DNA of 64,000 nt from Bidens hawaiensis (taxonomy: Eukaryota > Streptophyta > Magnoliopsida > Asterales > Asteraceae), in assembly GCA_021521415.1 (NCBI GenBank), contig JAIQDT010001734.1, positions 310,001 to 374,000 of the forward strand, in the 5' to 3' direction. A program made the position numbers and the translations under genes. The first letter of the stretch is position 1. Each line of letters opens with the position of its first letter. The notes beneath the pieces were generated by a model. The model did no database searches. It was given only the letters and a program-made list of their open reading frames with translations, and was not told where the DNA came from. Positions 35,052 through 47,200 of this stretch are shown piece by piece.

Positions 35052-35455
35052 GATGAGTCGTTCTCCGAGGCCTTGTGGACCCAATATGCTAAATTTCATG
35101 ACCCAAGCGACGAATATACGTGTTTAAGAGTTATTTAGGCACTAACATCCAACTCAGTCCCGTGTGGACCCAATATGCTAAATTTCACAGCCTACTAGCC
35201 CATACGACACTACACGAGTTGGATGGGTTGGTAACTCGCAAGCACAACACACCAACTATTTAATAAACGTGAATTCGCGTTGCACCGACCCGTTTGAGTA
35301 ACCGACAACCAATTCAGCCCCATTATCATAAAAATTAAGTTTTCCATAGCCCGTAATACCTACCGAGGCTACACAACCTAAATTGGTTGTTAATTTCCTC
35401 AAACAACGCGCTAAACGAAACAATCAACAAACTAGACAAACGAAATCCTAGTTTT
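35052..35455. mobile_element. About 400-bp foreign insertion between protease and integrase
   Basis: Normal pol text stops at 35456 and resumes at 35051. The intervening DNA has no pol similarity and contains two copies of GTGGACCCAATATGCTAAATTTCA (first 20: GTGGACCCAATATGCTAAAT) at about 35083 and 35164, plus GACCCAAGCG words that also occur at the integrase edge (35030 and 35101). This suggests insertion with local duplication. Origin unknown. Confidence 0.55.
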
Positions 35456-35851
35456 TCAATCTATCGACAGTAAGCAAGAAGCAGTCCGCATTGAGTAATT
35501 GCTTCTCATGTCCAGAATGTATGCATCATTATGCCTCGGAGTACGCATCAGAACCCACTCATCAGGGACTTTAAAACATGGTTTGAGAATTAGACACTCA
35601 TTTTCTGTAAAGAGGGTTGAGAAATGCTTATCACAGATTTCGGAGACACTGAGCAGATTATGGTTGAGCTGTTCCACAAGGTTCACATCCTCGAAAGTCA
35701 GGATTCCATTTGAGACCTTGCCTTGTTTCGTTATTTCTCCTCCTACATCACCAGCAAAGGAGACATGTCCGCCGTCAAATGGTTTGACATCAAACAGCAA
35801 TGACTCATCTCCAATCATTTGTCGGGTGCAGCCACTGTCCAAGTACCAAAT
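35456..35851 (-). pseudogene. SIRE-type aspartic protease
   Basis: The minus strand reads YLDSGCTRQMIGDESLLFD, the copia protease DSG motif, then LLSVSEICDK and the GAG-pre-integrase start (LMRTPRHNDAYILDM). The track-style start at 35842 is a TTG inside the domain, not a real start, because protease is released from a polyprotein. Confidence 0.85.
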
Positions 35852-35878
35852 ATTGTTGGTAGGCCTTCCTGGGTGACC

Positions 35879-37773
35879 CTACACATATGAACAGCTAGTT
35901 AGTAGCGGGGTCTCGAGACGTGTTTGTCTCGGGAAAGTTAAACAGAAAATCACCAAGTTTAATTTTATAATTCTTAAAAATGTAATCTTTTGGTGAGTCG
36001 GACTCTGAAGAGCAATCCTCGAGGAACTTGAGTTATGATTTCCTCGGTTTTGGAAAGGTTTTCTGGATTGCCTTCGTTTTGGTTTAGTCTTAACCACAAA
36101 ATATTCGGGATTTTTCTTGCTGAAAACCTTTGAAGGGTTCTTGGGCTTTTCAGCTTTCGAACCCTTTGCTAACCTTTTTCTTTCTCTTTGGGTTATCCAA
36201 AAAGGTTTCTTTGCGTTTTCAACCTTTTTAGGTTTGAAATCCGTCTCACTGGTAGTGAAGTGAGTTTGGTTAGGCATTTTCTTAGGTTTAGAAGCCGTTT
36301 TAGAAAATGTCTGACCAAACTTACTGTTTAAATCTCTCTGTTGTCTGTGCCAGTTCTTGCAATGTCTCGCAAGATGAGAAGGATTTCCACAGACGAAACA
36401 ACATTTTCTTTGGTTGTTTTTATAGACCTCTTGTTCACTAAAGTATGTGTGATTTGACATGTAAGTTGATGTGGGTGGGTTAACTTGTCTGTAATTTCTA
36501 TTTAATCTATGCTCATGATAATCTGAAAACTGATCATGAAAGTAATTTGAATGCCTAGGTTTCTAGCGTGAGTAGTAGTAGTCACTATCAGACTGATTAT
36601 AATGTTGAGGATTTTTGTTGCTGTTTGTATTTTGAGAAAATGAGGTTTTCTTAGGTGGCACGTATTTACAAAAAGTGCTTGGTTTTTCATTTTCAAAATT
36701 TGATATTTGGTTTCTTAAATCCTCAACATGATGACTAGTTGATGAGCATCTAGGACCATTCTGTCCATCAACCTTGTCTTCAATTGTTTCATCATAAACT
36801 GTTTCACAATCAGAATCAGAAGAAAAACATTCCTTTTCATTTGAATCATTTTCACAACTTTCATTAGACAAAGTTTCGCAAAATACAAAGTTTGATTCAG
36901 ACTCCAAACTTCCTAACATTGATCCACAAATTTTATTACAAACTGGATTGTTAATGGATTTGTTTAGATCCACACTAGATTCAAAACGTGGTCCTAAATC
37001 TTCATTTTGCTTACAACCCAAGTTAACTTTCCCACATTCACCACTGTTTACATCACCTGCTTCATAAGACATATTGATGTTAAATTTATCAGATGGTAGG
37101 ACTGGAGCATCAGTTTCTGAAACCGGATGAACAAATTTCACTGGTTTTTGTATTCTACCAACCCCGTATGACATTTCTTCCTCGGGAGAAGTATTATAGA
37201 GCTGAAGTGGGGTAGGCTGGTATAATTATCATTTAGAGGTGGAGGTACAGCAGTATAATTATACCCTAGCCCAGCCTTCAACTTTGTACTTCTCTGGGCT
37301 CCAATAAGATAATCTAACTTCTCTGATGATGTTTCAAATCTTTTGACTATCTTTTCTTGTTTCCTTTTATCAGAAGCCTCAAGTTTCAGATTTTCAATTT
37401 CAACTTTTAACTTGGAAACTATGTTTTTATAGTAAATTACTTCTTGTTCAGTTTGAAAAATCTTAAGTCTTAGATTTGCTACATCATCACGATGAGTTTC
37501 AATCTTCTCAATGTAAATCTTATCAGCCTTTACATATTCAGTGTTTAATTCCCTAAGTTTTGAAATTTCTTTCGAAACCTCATTATGATTGTGTCTATAA
37601 AAAGTAACCTTGTTAATACATGCTTGAGAGCGAATATTGTTGTATACCTCATCGCCATGTGTTTCATGAGAACCTGCAGCCGAAGATGAAGACGCTTCAT
37701 TGTTTGAAAAAAAAGCCATTCCTGCCATGTTGAGAGGATTCTTCAGCTCCTGAAATTGGTCATCCCAATCCAT
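35879..37773 (-). pseudogene. SIRE-type gag C-terminal part with second zinc knuckle
   Basis: Coiled-coil-like and low-complexity gag tail: LRELNTEYVKADKIYIEKIE and a lysine-rich stretch, a frameshift near 37200, then polar repeats (SNESCENDSNEKECFSSDSD), a stop at about 36563, a second CCHC knuckle (CFVCGNPSHLARHC, about 36400) and a very basic segment. SIRE-type gag is long and carries two knuckles, which fits. The end near 35879 is a frameshift into protease. Confidence 0.75.
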
Positions 37774-37791
37774 GCCGATATGGACCTCTGC

Positions 37792-39285
37792 TTAAGAGAC
37801 AAGGGCTCTTGAGTTTGAACTTGAGTTGCCCTTGTGTGGATGATTCCCAAATCTTGGAACTGAAGTGTTGGGTTTTTGTGCCATGTGCTTTTTCCCAGTT
37901 GACTTGCTATTTTCTTCATCAGACACTTCCGTCACCCGAATGCCACTTGCTGGTTTTGGAGGATTTGTGCACTCTCTTGAAAAGTGACCCAGTTCATTAC
38001 AATTGTAACACCTCAGCTTCTCTTTGTCAAACCCGATTCTTTTCTTGTCAGAGTCATTGAAACTATCCCTTCCGTACTTCTTCATAAAGTCCGTTGCCCT
38101 GTGAACTGCCAGTGCCATCTGATATTTGATATCTATTTTCTTTAGATCTTTCTTGTTGATATCTTTCAGATCACCTTGTTCGAATTTTAGTGGCAACAGC
38201 TTTCCTTGTAACAATTCTTCATGACTTGAAAGAAAAGCGTGAACAAGTGCAACGTTGGAGTCATTCAATAAAGGAAGTGCTTCACAGTAGCTGGAACTTT
38301 GACTTTGCTGTGTTTTTGAAGAGGAAGTGATTCCATGGGCTTTCAAGGCTTGTTCAACTGCACTATCAACAACCTTTTGAAATGAACTTGAACCAGATGA
38401 CACAGACTGATTACCAGTTGAGATAAATGTTGTCTTCTGTGGAGGCACAACTGAAGAATACTTTGGAGTTTTTACAGGATACATGTTTTGCTGGGATTTG
38501 CTTATGAAAGCAGTAGGCATTGTAGTTCCAGCATTCATCCCAGCTTAGTTCAGAGAACTCAAATGGTTGTTCATCCTCATTTGCTCGTCCATTTCAAATG
38601 ACTTGATGGTAGAAATCAAATCAGTATTTGGAATAGCGTTCAAGTTTGTAGTTCTCTTGATTGTCACAGTGTTGGTACTCCAAGTATAAGGCAAAGAGTT
38701 CACTAACTTGTGGTTGACTTCAGAATTCATGATGTTAACATCAGCAGCTCTGATTCTCACTAACAGCTTTTCAAACCTTTTTATTAAGTCCCCCACACTT
38801 TCACCTTGACGATAGTTGAACATGTTAAACTCTTCCTTCAACCGGGCCTTCTTATTTTCCCTTATCTCAGCATTTCCTTCAATTTTCTCAACCAATGCAT
38901 CCCACAAACCTTTGGCAGTTGTATGTTCATGAAGAGTCTCAGTAATTTCATTGGAGAGACAGACAGTCAGAGTGAGATATGCTTTCTTATCTTGTTCTAA
39001 CAAAGTCCTATCATTTTGATCATAACTTTCCACAGGCTTTGGTTGTTCCCTATTTGGAGTGACTATCATGGGAACATGAGGACCTACTTCAAAACACCTC
39101 ATCAATTCAGAGTCTGTCAAAGCAATAAAGTTCATGAACCTCCATATGAAATCAACAAAGTTGTCATCTAATGTCATAAATTTTGGAGGTTTTGTGGTGG
39201 TTCCCGCTTGATTCTCAAGCAACAAGTACCCTTTCAATAACTCAGAATCGGTATTGGACATGGTTCCAACAGTTTCAAACACCAA
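37792..39285 (-). pseudogene. SIRE-type gag, N-terminal part
   Basis: Likely start MSNTDSELLKGYL at 39261 (an upstream ATG at 39285 is in frame). UBN2-type gag: LWDALVEKIEGNAEIRENKK, FNMFNYRQGESVGDLI, RIRAADVNIMNSEVNHKLV. In-frame TAA at 38547-38545, then a serine-rich spacer and a CCHC knuckle (CYNCNELGHFSREC, about 38000). Stop at 37792. Directly upstream lies the leader with the GCGAA array. Confidence 0.85.
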
Positions 39286-39319
39286 AAGTCTTCAAACAGA
39301 TGAGATTTTCACAAAACAG

Positions 39320-39710
39320 AACAAATAATTCGCAAAGTACGCGAATAGAAAATAGTTTCAAACAATTCGCCCACTATGCGAAGCGAATTTTTGAATGCGA
39401 TGCGAATAAAAGGTTTTATTCACTTCGCATGAATTTTCTATGCGAATCTGAACGCGATGCGAATTCCTTGTTATGCGATGCGAACTTTGATGCGAAGCGA
39501 AATCCCAAGCGATGCGAATTTTGTCAGGCAAAGCGAAGTTTTCTGATGCGATGTGAACTTTTCAATACGATGCAAAGTTTCTCAAGCAATGCGAATGCGA
39601 AATTTTTTTGATTTCTAGAAGCAATCTTTTTGGGAATTCGTTCACCTAACTTGTCAGTTTAGTCAAAGGTTAGTACAACAACCCCATAGTACATGCGAAT
39701 GCGAACTTTG
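39320..39710. repeat. GCGAAGCGAA/GCGATGCGAA array in the gag leader
   Basis: At least 12 words of GCGA[AT]GCGAA with variable spacing, the same motif family as at 29395-29705. It lies between the primer-binding site and the gag start. Confidence 0.85.
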
Positions 39711-39930
39711 AAACAAAATTTTTCAACAACTTTAAACACTTATTTCTTGAGTTTTAACACCTTTTAAACTTATGATTTCTACCAAGAACAGTTTCTAAGT
39801 CATTTTGTGGAACTTTGAACTCGAATCTTTTTGTGTTTTTGTGGTTTTTCTTTGCAAGAGCACTTTCTTTTCACTTTCTCAAGATCAAAACCCAAGGTTG
39901 TGATCCAAAAACCTCAACTAGTGAGCCGAA

Positions 39931-39942
39931 GCTCTGATACCA
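39931..39942 (-). other. Primer-binding site of the SIRE-type element
   Basis: The minus strand reads TGGTATCAGAGC, exact complement to the initiator tRNA-Met 3' end, two bases after the LTR end (CCTACA). Confidence 0.92.
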
Positions 39943-39944
39943 AT

Positions 39945-40330
39945 TGTAGGTCCTATGACGGGGTGGATCTAACAACTACTCTTGGATCAACCAAACTCGG
40001 TGCTAGCGGAATATCACACCAAGCCACCTTTGGTCTCGGATCTTGAAGGTTATTTGCGGATGAGTGAGAGAAGGGAGTTAGAGAGAAATTAGAGAGTATG
40101 AGAACAAGTTTTGACAAAAGGCTTTTTATTCTCATGACATGCTTCCCTATTTATAGGAAGCATGCATAAGAACTTTGTTTCATATCATTATGCCCATTGG
40201 GCTTGTTTACAAGGTCTAAGGCCTTACATACAAAAAAAACATAATAAGCCCAACACGTGCCCAAACATACACAAATACATACATTCCAATACAAAAGACT
40301 TAAATAAACAAAACGAGGCCTAACAGATTT
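39945..40330 (-). repeat. 5' LTR of the SIRE-type element plus target duplication
   Basis: 381-bp LTR (39945-40325). Minus strand TGTTAGGCCTCG...GGACCTACA. A TATA-like CTATTTATAGG lies near 40150 on the plus strand in palindromic context. GATTT at 40326-40330 matches 24763-24767. Confidence 0.8.
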
Positions 40331-41083
40331 ATATACCTCAATTGTTGCTTTTATTTACGATTTCATATACGAGTTGTGGATTTTGCCTCATATTATATAT
40401 ACTCAAAATTATGGAATTGCTCACCAACATTCGTGTTGACAAAATATATTTTATGCATTGTTACAGGTTTAACTATTGGTTGATTGACGATTGAAGACGC
40501 CATTTATTTTGAGACCGTTTAGGTTGTTAGAAAAATGAACAATTTATTTCCTTGTATTTTTGTGTGCTTTGTATGGACAAGTTGTATTACATTTGATGAT
40601 TGAATGAAATGAATGGGTTAATTAAATATTGTCACTTTAATAGTGTCATTGTGTTCTTTAGCAATCCCGTCGTGCCCCGGCATGTTCCGCCGGTCAGGTT
40701 GTGACAGGTGGTGTTCCGGGCGCTATGGGACTTTTTCTCCCATCCAAAGCACTCACTATACTTTCATCAATCCAAACTAACAATTGTAACTAAAACCCGA
40801 GTAGTCAGAGTAAGAATTACTTGCTATAGTCGGCTTGTCCGAACTGATAGCTGGTACTTAAGGTAGAAGGTGGTAACTGACCGTGAATTGAATGTTGTGA
40901 TTATGCCATCTTACGTTTCGCTAGTGTGACCATGATTTTAAGTATATTTTGATGGATCGTTTGTGTTGAGTAACAAGTCAAAGTTCATATATAGTTTAAC
41001 TCTTTTCAAGTTAGTTAATAAAAAATCTTTTGTCTACATTTTATATTATTGTTTTTCGCATGCTCGGACATATTATTATACTA
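40331..41083. other. Probable end of the gypsy-like LTR host, then intergenic DNA
   Basis: No ORF. Text up to GGTTGTGACA at 40706 resembles the end of a gypsy LTR. It would be the continuation of the DNA before 24767. The rest is unassigned. Confidence 0.35.
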
Positions 41084-41692
41084 TCTATTAAAGGATAAAC
41101 ACTGCTGCAATGCTAGGGAATGTAGGTCCAATCATGATAGCCACTAAGTTTCTCTTTTTTTATCATTTTCAAAATCTGTTTGAGAATTTATTGAATTGAA
41201 ACTAGGATAAGTAACAAAATGAAAGCTGGTGGAGTGATTTTGTTGTGTTGTTGCAACCCTTAGGTTGTCAATTCAAGCCTCTTTGAGGCCTTTTTTTTGT
41301 CTTTATTTGAAAGTAATAAAAATAACACAAAAGGAAGCTGCTTTTGTGGTATTGTTTTATTGTTGAACTTGCAAGTCCCGAGTTCGAGCCTTTTTTTAGG
41401 GAATTTTTTTGTTGTTTTTTTTTGTGTGTTTTTTAAATAGAAATAGATTTTTGTATTTTTATATTTCATACTTAATCAGGAAATGAAAATGTAAGGTGGT
41501 GTGGTGTCTTGGTTTTTAATTTGTTTTAAATACGTTAATTTGATGAATTAATTTTTTGGTTTGGTTTTGATACCGTAAAGAACGTTACCGATACCAACCG
41601 AATTCGCGTCAACTTACTAAAACGACGCCCAGATGTAACCAACACAGACCTGCCAAGCACGGCCGGACGCAACACGCCGGGTAAGATCCTAG
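41084..41692 (+). mobile_element. Helitron-like element next to the gene's core promoter
   Basis: Begins A/TCTATTAAAGG, ends GCCGGGTAAGATCCTAG/T with a short CCGG...CCGG stem (41663-41680). About 609 bp without transposase. The end CTAG is directly followed by TATATAAG, the likely TATA box of the downstream gene. The 3' end form is good; the hairpin is weak. Confidence 0.5.
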
Positions 41693-41700
41693 TATATAAG
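41693..41700 (+). promoter_or_regulatory. TATA box of the metallo-beta-lactamase gene
   Basis: TATATAAG, 160 bp before the ATG. A start site near 41725 and a 5'UTR of about 130 bp rich in A and C would be normal. It touches the Helitron-like element, so upstream promoter elements must lie within or beyond that element. Confidence 0.55.
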
Positions 41701-41852
41701 ACTTGTAACCTAAATATTATTTTACGTTATCCAAAAATAATAAAACAAAATACAAGAAGGACACATACTAGCACGTGTAACCAGAAAACAAAGAAGAAAG
41801 CAGATAACAATCAGGTTCTTGTTCTCCAACAACATTAACAATAACATCAACA

Positions 41853-44176
41853 ATGGCAACACAGCTTTGTTTCCTCTCAAACTACCACCACCATCGACCA
41901 CCTTCATCAAAACAACGACGGCCTTCCTATTATTCTCCGGCGAAACTTGTAATCAATATCAAAAGTCAAAGTCAAAGCTCATACCTGCAAGGTTTATCAA
42001 AGAAGAAACGACGTCCGGAGAACGTTGATGGAGACTTCTTTGTCGGTTCGTTGTTTCGATGTCTTCAACTGCCAAAAAACTTTCATTTGGATTTTCGTCT
42101 TTGGATATACCGAAAGGGCATGCGTTTATCATACTCTTAGGGGCTGTTTGGTAGCCTCTTAACAGTTATTAAGAGGCTACCTCTTAATGGCTCATAACAT
42201 CTGAATGGTTAAGAGTATACTTAAGTCTGAATGGTTAAGAGGCTACCTCTTAATGGTTATCTCTTAACCATTCAGACTTAAAAGCTACCTCTTAACCATT
42301 CAGATGTTATGAGCCATTAAAAGGTAGCCTTTTAATGACTGTTAAGAGGCTACCAAACAGCCCCTTAGTTATGTGTTACTTGATACTCGAGCCCGGCTTG
42401 TTTTAACTTACGAGAGCTTGAGCTAGGGTTTCGAGCGTTTTTCTAAAACTCAAGCTAGTGAGTAACTTTTTCAAGCTCTGAGCTTGTTTGCTGTATACTA
42501 GTTTGGGCCCGTCTACTATACTTGCAGTTTTTGAAAACACAATATTTAATAAATAATCGATATACAAGAAACAATAAATCTATTAAACAGTATTAATACA
42601 TATTCGTTGTACAATCGTCTTTAAAACAATTTTAAAGTAAAAGATTATTATAAATATCAAATATTTGAAAAAAAAAATAGAAAGTAAATATTAAATTAAT
42701 AAATTTTGAAGCATAAATTTTAAAAATGGTAAATATTATTTTACTATTATAAATTTGTTAAAAATGGTGAGGTTTAATGTGAAAGTAACAAGTGGCAAAA
42801 CTTGTATCTTTTTATTAGAGAGTATAGATTAGTTAAATTATATGCTCTTTTTAATATTTTTATATATTTTAAGAAAAAACATAAACAAGATTAAGTTAAA
42901 CTCGAGCTCGTGCAATACCTTAAACAAGCAAAAGTTCGGCTCGAACTCGGGTGTAACGTGTGAAATTAATGCATAGAAATCACTTAAAAAACACACAAGG
43001 CTTGTTAAAGTTGGCGAGCCTAAACGAGCTTCCCATACAAGACTCGAGTCAGGGCTCCATAACTATAAGATCTTTTTTTGTGGTTCGGGCTCGGGTCAAG
43101 GTCGAAAAATCTCGGATCTTTTCAAGCATTTTATTGATATGATCTCGGGTAACTCGTGAATGGCTCGACTCGTTTGCACTTGCACCCATGTTAGCTGTTA
43201 ATTACACCAAAACTAACAAATTTACTCCTTTTATAAAATTTAGACCCAATTACAAATTTTGTCCTTTAAAAAAAGCCAAATTACGGTTCGTGTCCTTTTT
43301 TAAGTTTCCTTGCAGGCGGTATCCTTTAAACATTTTTTTCCTACACGTTATGTCCTTTACGCTAACTGGGTTAGAAAAACGCAGTTAAATACCCTCACGT
43401 GAGGCGCATGTGAGGGCATTTTTGTCTTTTCGCCTGTAATTTGTCTAATATATATTAAAATGATTCTCTCTCTCTCTCTTCCCATCTTCTCTCTCTCTCT
43501 CTCTCTCTCTCTCCACACCAACACCAACACCACCACTTCTTCTTAAATCCGGCACCATCTCCTGGAAACAAGCCGATGAGGCCATTCCGCTCCGGCGAGG
43601 AAGACGACAACACCATCTCCGGTCTTCTTCTCCGGCGAGGAAGACGGCAGCTTTCATGAAAATCATGACTAACCTGATTTTGACTTTAAGGTCAATTACA
43701 TGCCTGCATAATTTTACATGAAACAAAAACCCATTAAAGCAGCCAAACAAAACAAACCCGGATCAGAAGAAAATCATCAAAATGATAGATTTTATTATTA
43801 TTATTGGTTTCTAATATGAATCAATAATATTCATATTCACCATCTAATAATAATAATAATATAAACATCAGATCTACCGGAAACCAGTCATGCGACGAGC
43901 CGGAAGACCCAAGACCGTCACCGGAGATCCGATAGGACCGCCGCCGGGCGAGCCCCGGTACCGCGGCGTCCGTAAGCGTCCCTGGGGACGGTTCGCGGCG
44001 GAGATCCGTGACCCGTGGAAGAAAGCCCGTGTTTAGTTAGGTACATTTGATTCCGCCGAGGACGCCGCACGCGCCTACGACTCCGCCGCACGTGCCCTCC
44101 GCCGCACGTGCCCTCCTGGCTTGTTTCCAGGAGATGGTGCCGGATTTAAGAAGAAGTGGTGGTGTTGGTGTTGGTG

Positions 44177-44214
<38 letters not shown>

Positions 44215-47200
44215 GGGAAGAGAGAGAGAGAGAATCATTTTAATATATATTAGACAAATTACAGGCGAAAAGACAAAAATGCCCTCACATGCGCCTCACG
44301 TGAGGGTATTTAACTGAGTTTTTCTAACCCAGTTAGCGTAAAGGACATAACGTGTAGGAAAAAAATGTTTAAAGGATACCGCCTGCAATGAAACTTAAAA
44401 AAGGACACGAACCGTAATTTGGCTTTTTTTAAAGGACAAAATTTGTAATTCTGTCTAAAATTTATACAACTTTCTTGTTATGAAATTTGAAAAAATCGCA
44501 ATTATTACAACAAATTCCTGCCAATTTTAATGAAACTGCGTTGTTCTCAGGATTCATAATTTAATGTTTTCTAATAATACTCCTGCATACGATGATTTTT
44601 GAAACCTAGACAATACTTGCAGTGTTTATCTTCATAAGTTGAAGTTGTTATTATCTATTTATATTATAGTTATTTATGCCTAAAACGTTTAGCTTCTCTC
44701 AAATATTTGTTCTTGCTAGCAAGAAGATAACCAGTTTAATATTTTTATTTTTAATTTGCAGATCATACATGCATTGATTGTGATACCTGTCGTTGGATGG
44801 CTCCGGTAATTAAACTACCTTTCTTTAAATAGTTAACTTATGTGATTTATGACTATTCTTTAGTATAAGTTTTAGCAGTAATAAAGGATTAAAGTCTTTG
44901 ATTGAAGTGTAAATAACCTATGTGACTATTCTCTAATTGAATATTATGCTGCAATGAAGTTGCTTGCTTTTGTTATGTGTTACACCTGAATAGTCTAAGA
45001 ACTAAATGTGCCAAATAGTATTGGCCAGGGGGTCAAGTGTAAAGTGTTGTAATCTTGTAGCATTCAATGGAATGGTAGTTAAATGCAGTGTCGTCCTTGA
45101 GAATCGTTAAAACTTTTTGGGCTGATGGCGAGAAAAAAATGGGCTATAAGTAAAAGGCAAGGTTGCAAAAGTCGCTAGGCGGACCCTATGCATAGTTGGG
45201 TGAACTCGGAGTACTCGGAAATGGTGAATATAAAGAAAATTAATTTTTGGATATTAAATATATGTCAAATATCATAAGTATGCTAATATTTATAACAAAA
45301 TAAGTGAATATCGATATAAATAAGAGAATATATATTTTTAAATACTAAATTATTTTAAAATATGCTAATCATTAACTTAAAAAAGTGATATTTTTTTATA
45401 ATATTATAGAACTATGAATTGTGTTTTCTTTTTTAAGTCAAAATCGACCCAAGTTAACCGATTAGATGTGATTCTGGCTGGGGTTGATCACATTTGATCG
45501 ATTCTCAGCAACTAGGCGGAGTTGAAGAAACTCTCCTCGACACCATACCTTGGAGCGAGTACTCGGCCTTGGAGACCTACTTTTACAACATTGGTAAAAG
45601 GTTTTTTTTTTTCTTTTTTTTTATTAATTAGGTTTAGACAATTTAATTTTTAAATGAGCTTATTGGGTTATTGTTCGTGTTATGCAATTTCTTTTTTATA
45701 TATAAAAATGGGGTTAGATGAATTGGGTTTAAACATTAACAATTAATATTTCTTTCAAAAAGTTACATATATACAAAAAAATTTTAAAAACTTTCGGGCC
45801 TACCGAGGTGATCGATCCGGGAGCCATCACTCCCCCCCCCCCCAAATATGGTAAATGCGGTTAAGTTGTTGGTTGATGCAGCTTGGACCATGGAGACAAT
45901 TCTCTTCTTTCTCTAAATCTAACTATAACACTATGCAAGTAAAAAATGTTTGTTTGCCATTGTATGTCGCATATATACTTCCGGTTTTTTATTTTTTGTT
46001 TTTTGCCACTGAATTTAAGCGACCTTCTAAGTTCTATAGTACATAAATTGGTGATGTGGCACCGGTTTCTTGATGAGGTGATGGCGTGCCACATCACCAT
46101 TTTACCTGGTATGGTATGTAAACAAATGGGAATATATTATTTCTGAAGAGAAGACCATTTCAGAGATAGAAGTACTATTTTCTGAAATTTTTATATTTCA
46201 GGACATCTTCACTCGTGTCGGTGACATGTCTGCTGTATCAAAGCAGCCAAGCTGTCAAGATGAGCGCGTTAAGGCTCTTCAGGTATTCTGTCATATGATA
46301 GTCTTGAAAAGCCATTCACCGTATATTGTTATGCAAACAAAAACCAAGATTAATTAACTTACTTGCAAGCTGAGGTGGCAATGATTGTAGACAATATCAT
46401 TTTTATGTTGTATTTGCAGGCATTACTTTCGTGTCCAACGAACTCAATCCGTACTGAGAAACCCGTTCATTATATTTTAGAGGTTCAAAAAACATTTCCT
46501 ATACCCATTGACACCGACAGAATCCCGGTAATTTGTTTAATCTATTATTCTTCATCAATGTATTTTTGTTAAATTGCATCATGATTTATATATTGGATAT
46601 AACATCCCTTTAATTTTCATTTATAACTATTCGCTTTATACGTATTCAATTACTTGGTTTCTGTTTAGTCTACATGGTTTGTCACTTTGTCTTCGACCCA
46701 TTGAAATATGTTTGAAAAGTAACCAAATATGAGGATTCCTGAACTTGCTGTAATAGTAACTTTCATGGTTTGAACCATTTGGTTAAACAGAAAAAACTTG
46801 GTCAAACGGGTCAAAATTGAAGTCAAATGGTTTGAACCTCCTACGTCGTTTTATTAAAACTATTGATTTATAATAATATATATAATGTATATATTAACTG
46901 CATCAATCATCTGTAAAACTAAAAGAATGGGCAAACCAAGTGGTCAAACCGACCCGTTATAACACGGACTTAAATATGATTTTTTTTTTACCTTAATCCC
47001 TTTTGACCAAATACCCAACCTGTGTGTTTTGTTGTTTCTTACATATGGTTACCTGTTTATTGTATATTTAATGCATTAATCATTTATAAAACTAAAAACT
47101 ACAGGTCAATCCAACCTGTTTAGACCTTAATCCATTTTGACCAAATGCTAAGTCAAACTAATAATTACAGCGGGTGTATCATTGTGGTTATCACTCTGAT

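Larger units (their letters stand above)
27755..40325 (-). mobile_element. SIRE/Maximus-type Ty1/copia element, degenerate
   Basis: Reading right to left on the minus strand: 5' LTR (39945-40325), primer-binding site, leader, gag, protease, integrase, RT, RNase H, a long non-coding stretch and an envelope-like ORF. This gene order with an extra ORF after RNase H defines the SIRE/Maximus (Agrovirus-like) copia clade. The coding part has many stops and frameshifts. The 3' LTR is lost apart from about 50 bp at 24768, and the left side is cut by an Athila-like LTR. GATTT flanks both outer ends. Confidence 0.85.

Noticed and set aside
43445..43750. Minus-strand ORF ending in Arg-Glu repeats, and its twin at 44047-44253
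   Set aside because: It is the GA/CT microsatellite in the arms of the long inverted repeat, the same DNA in both arms.
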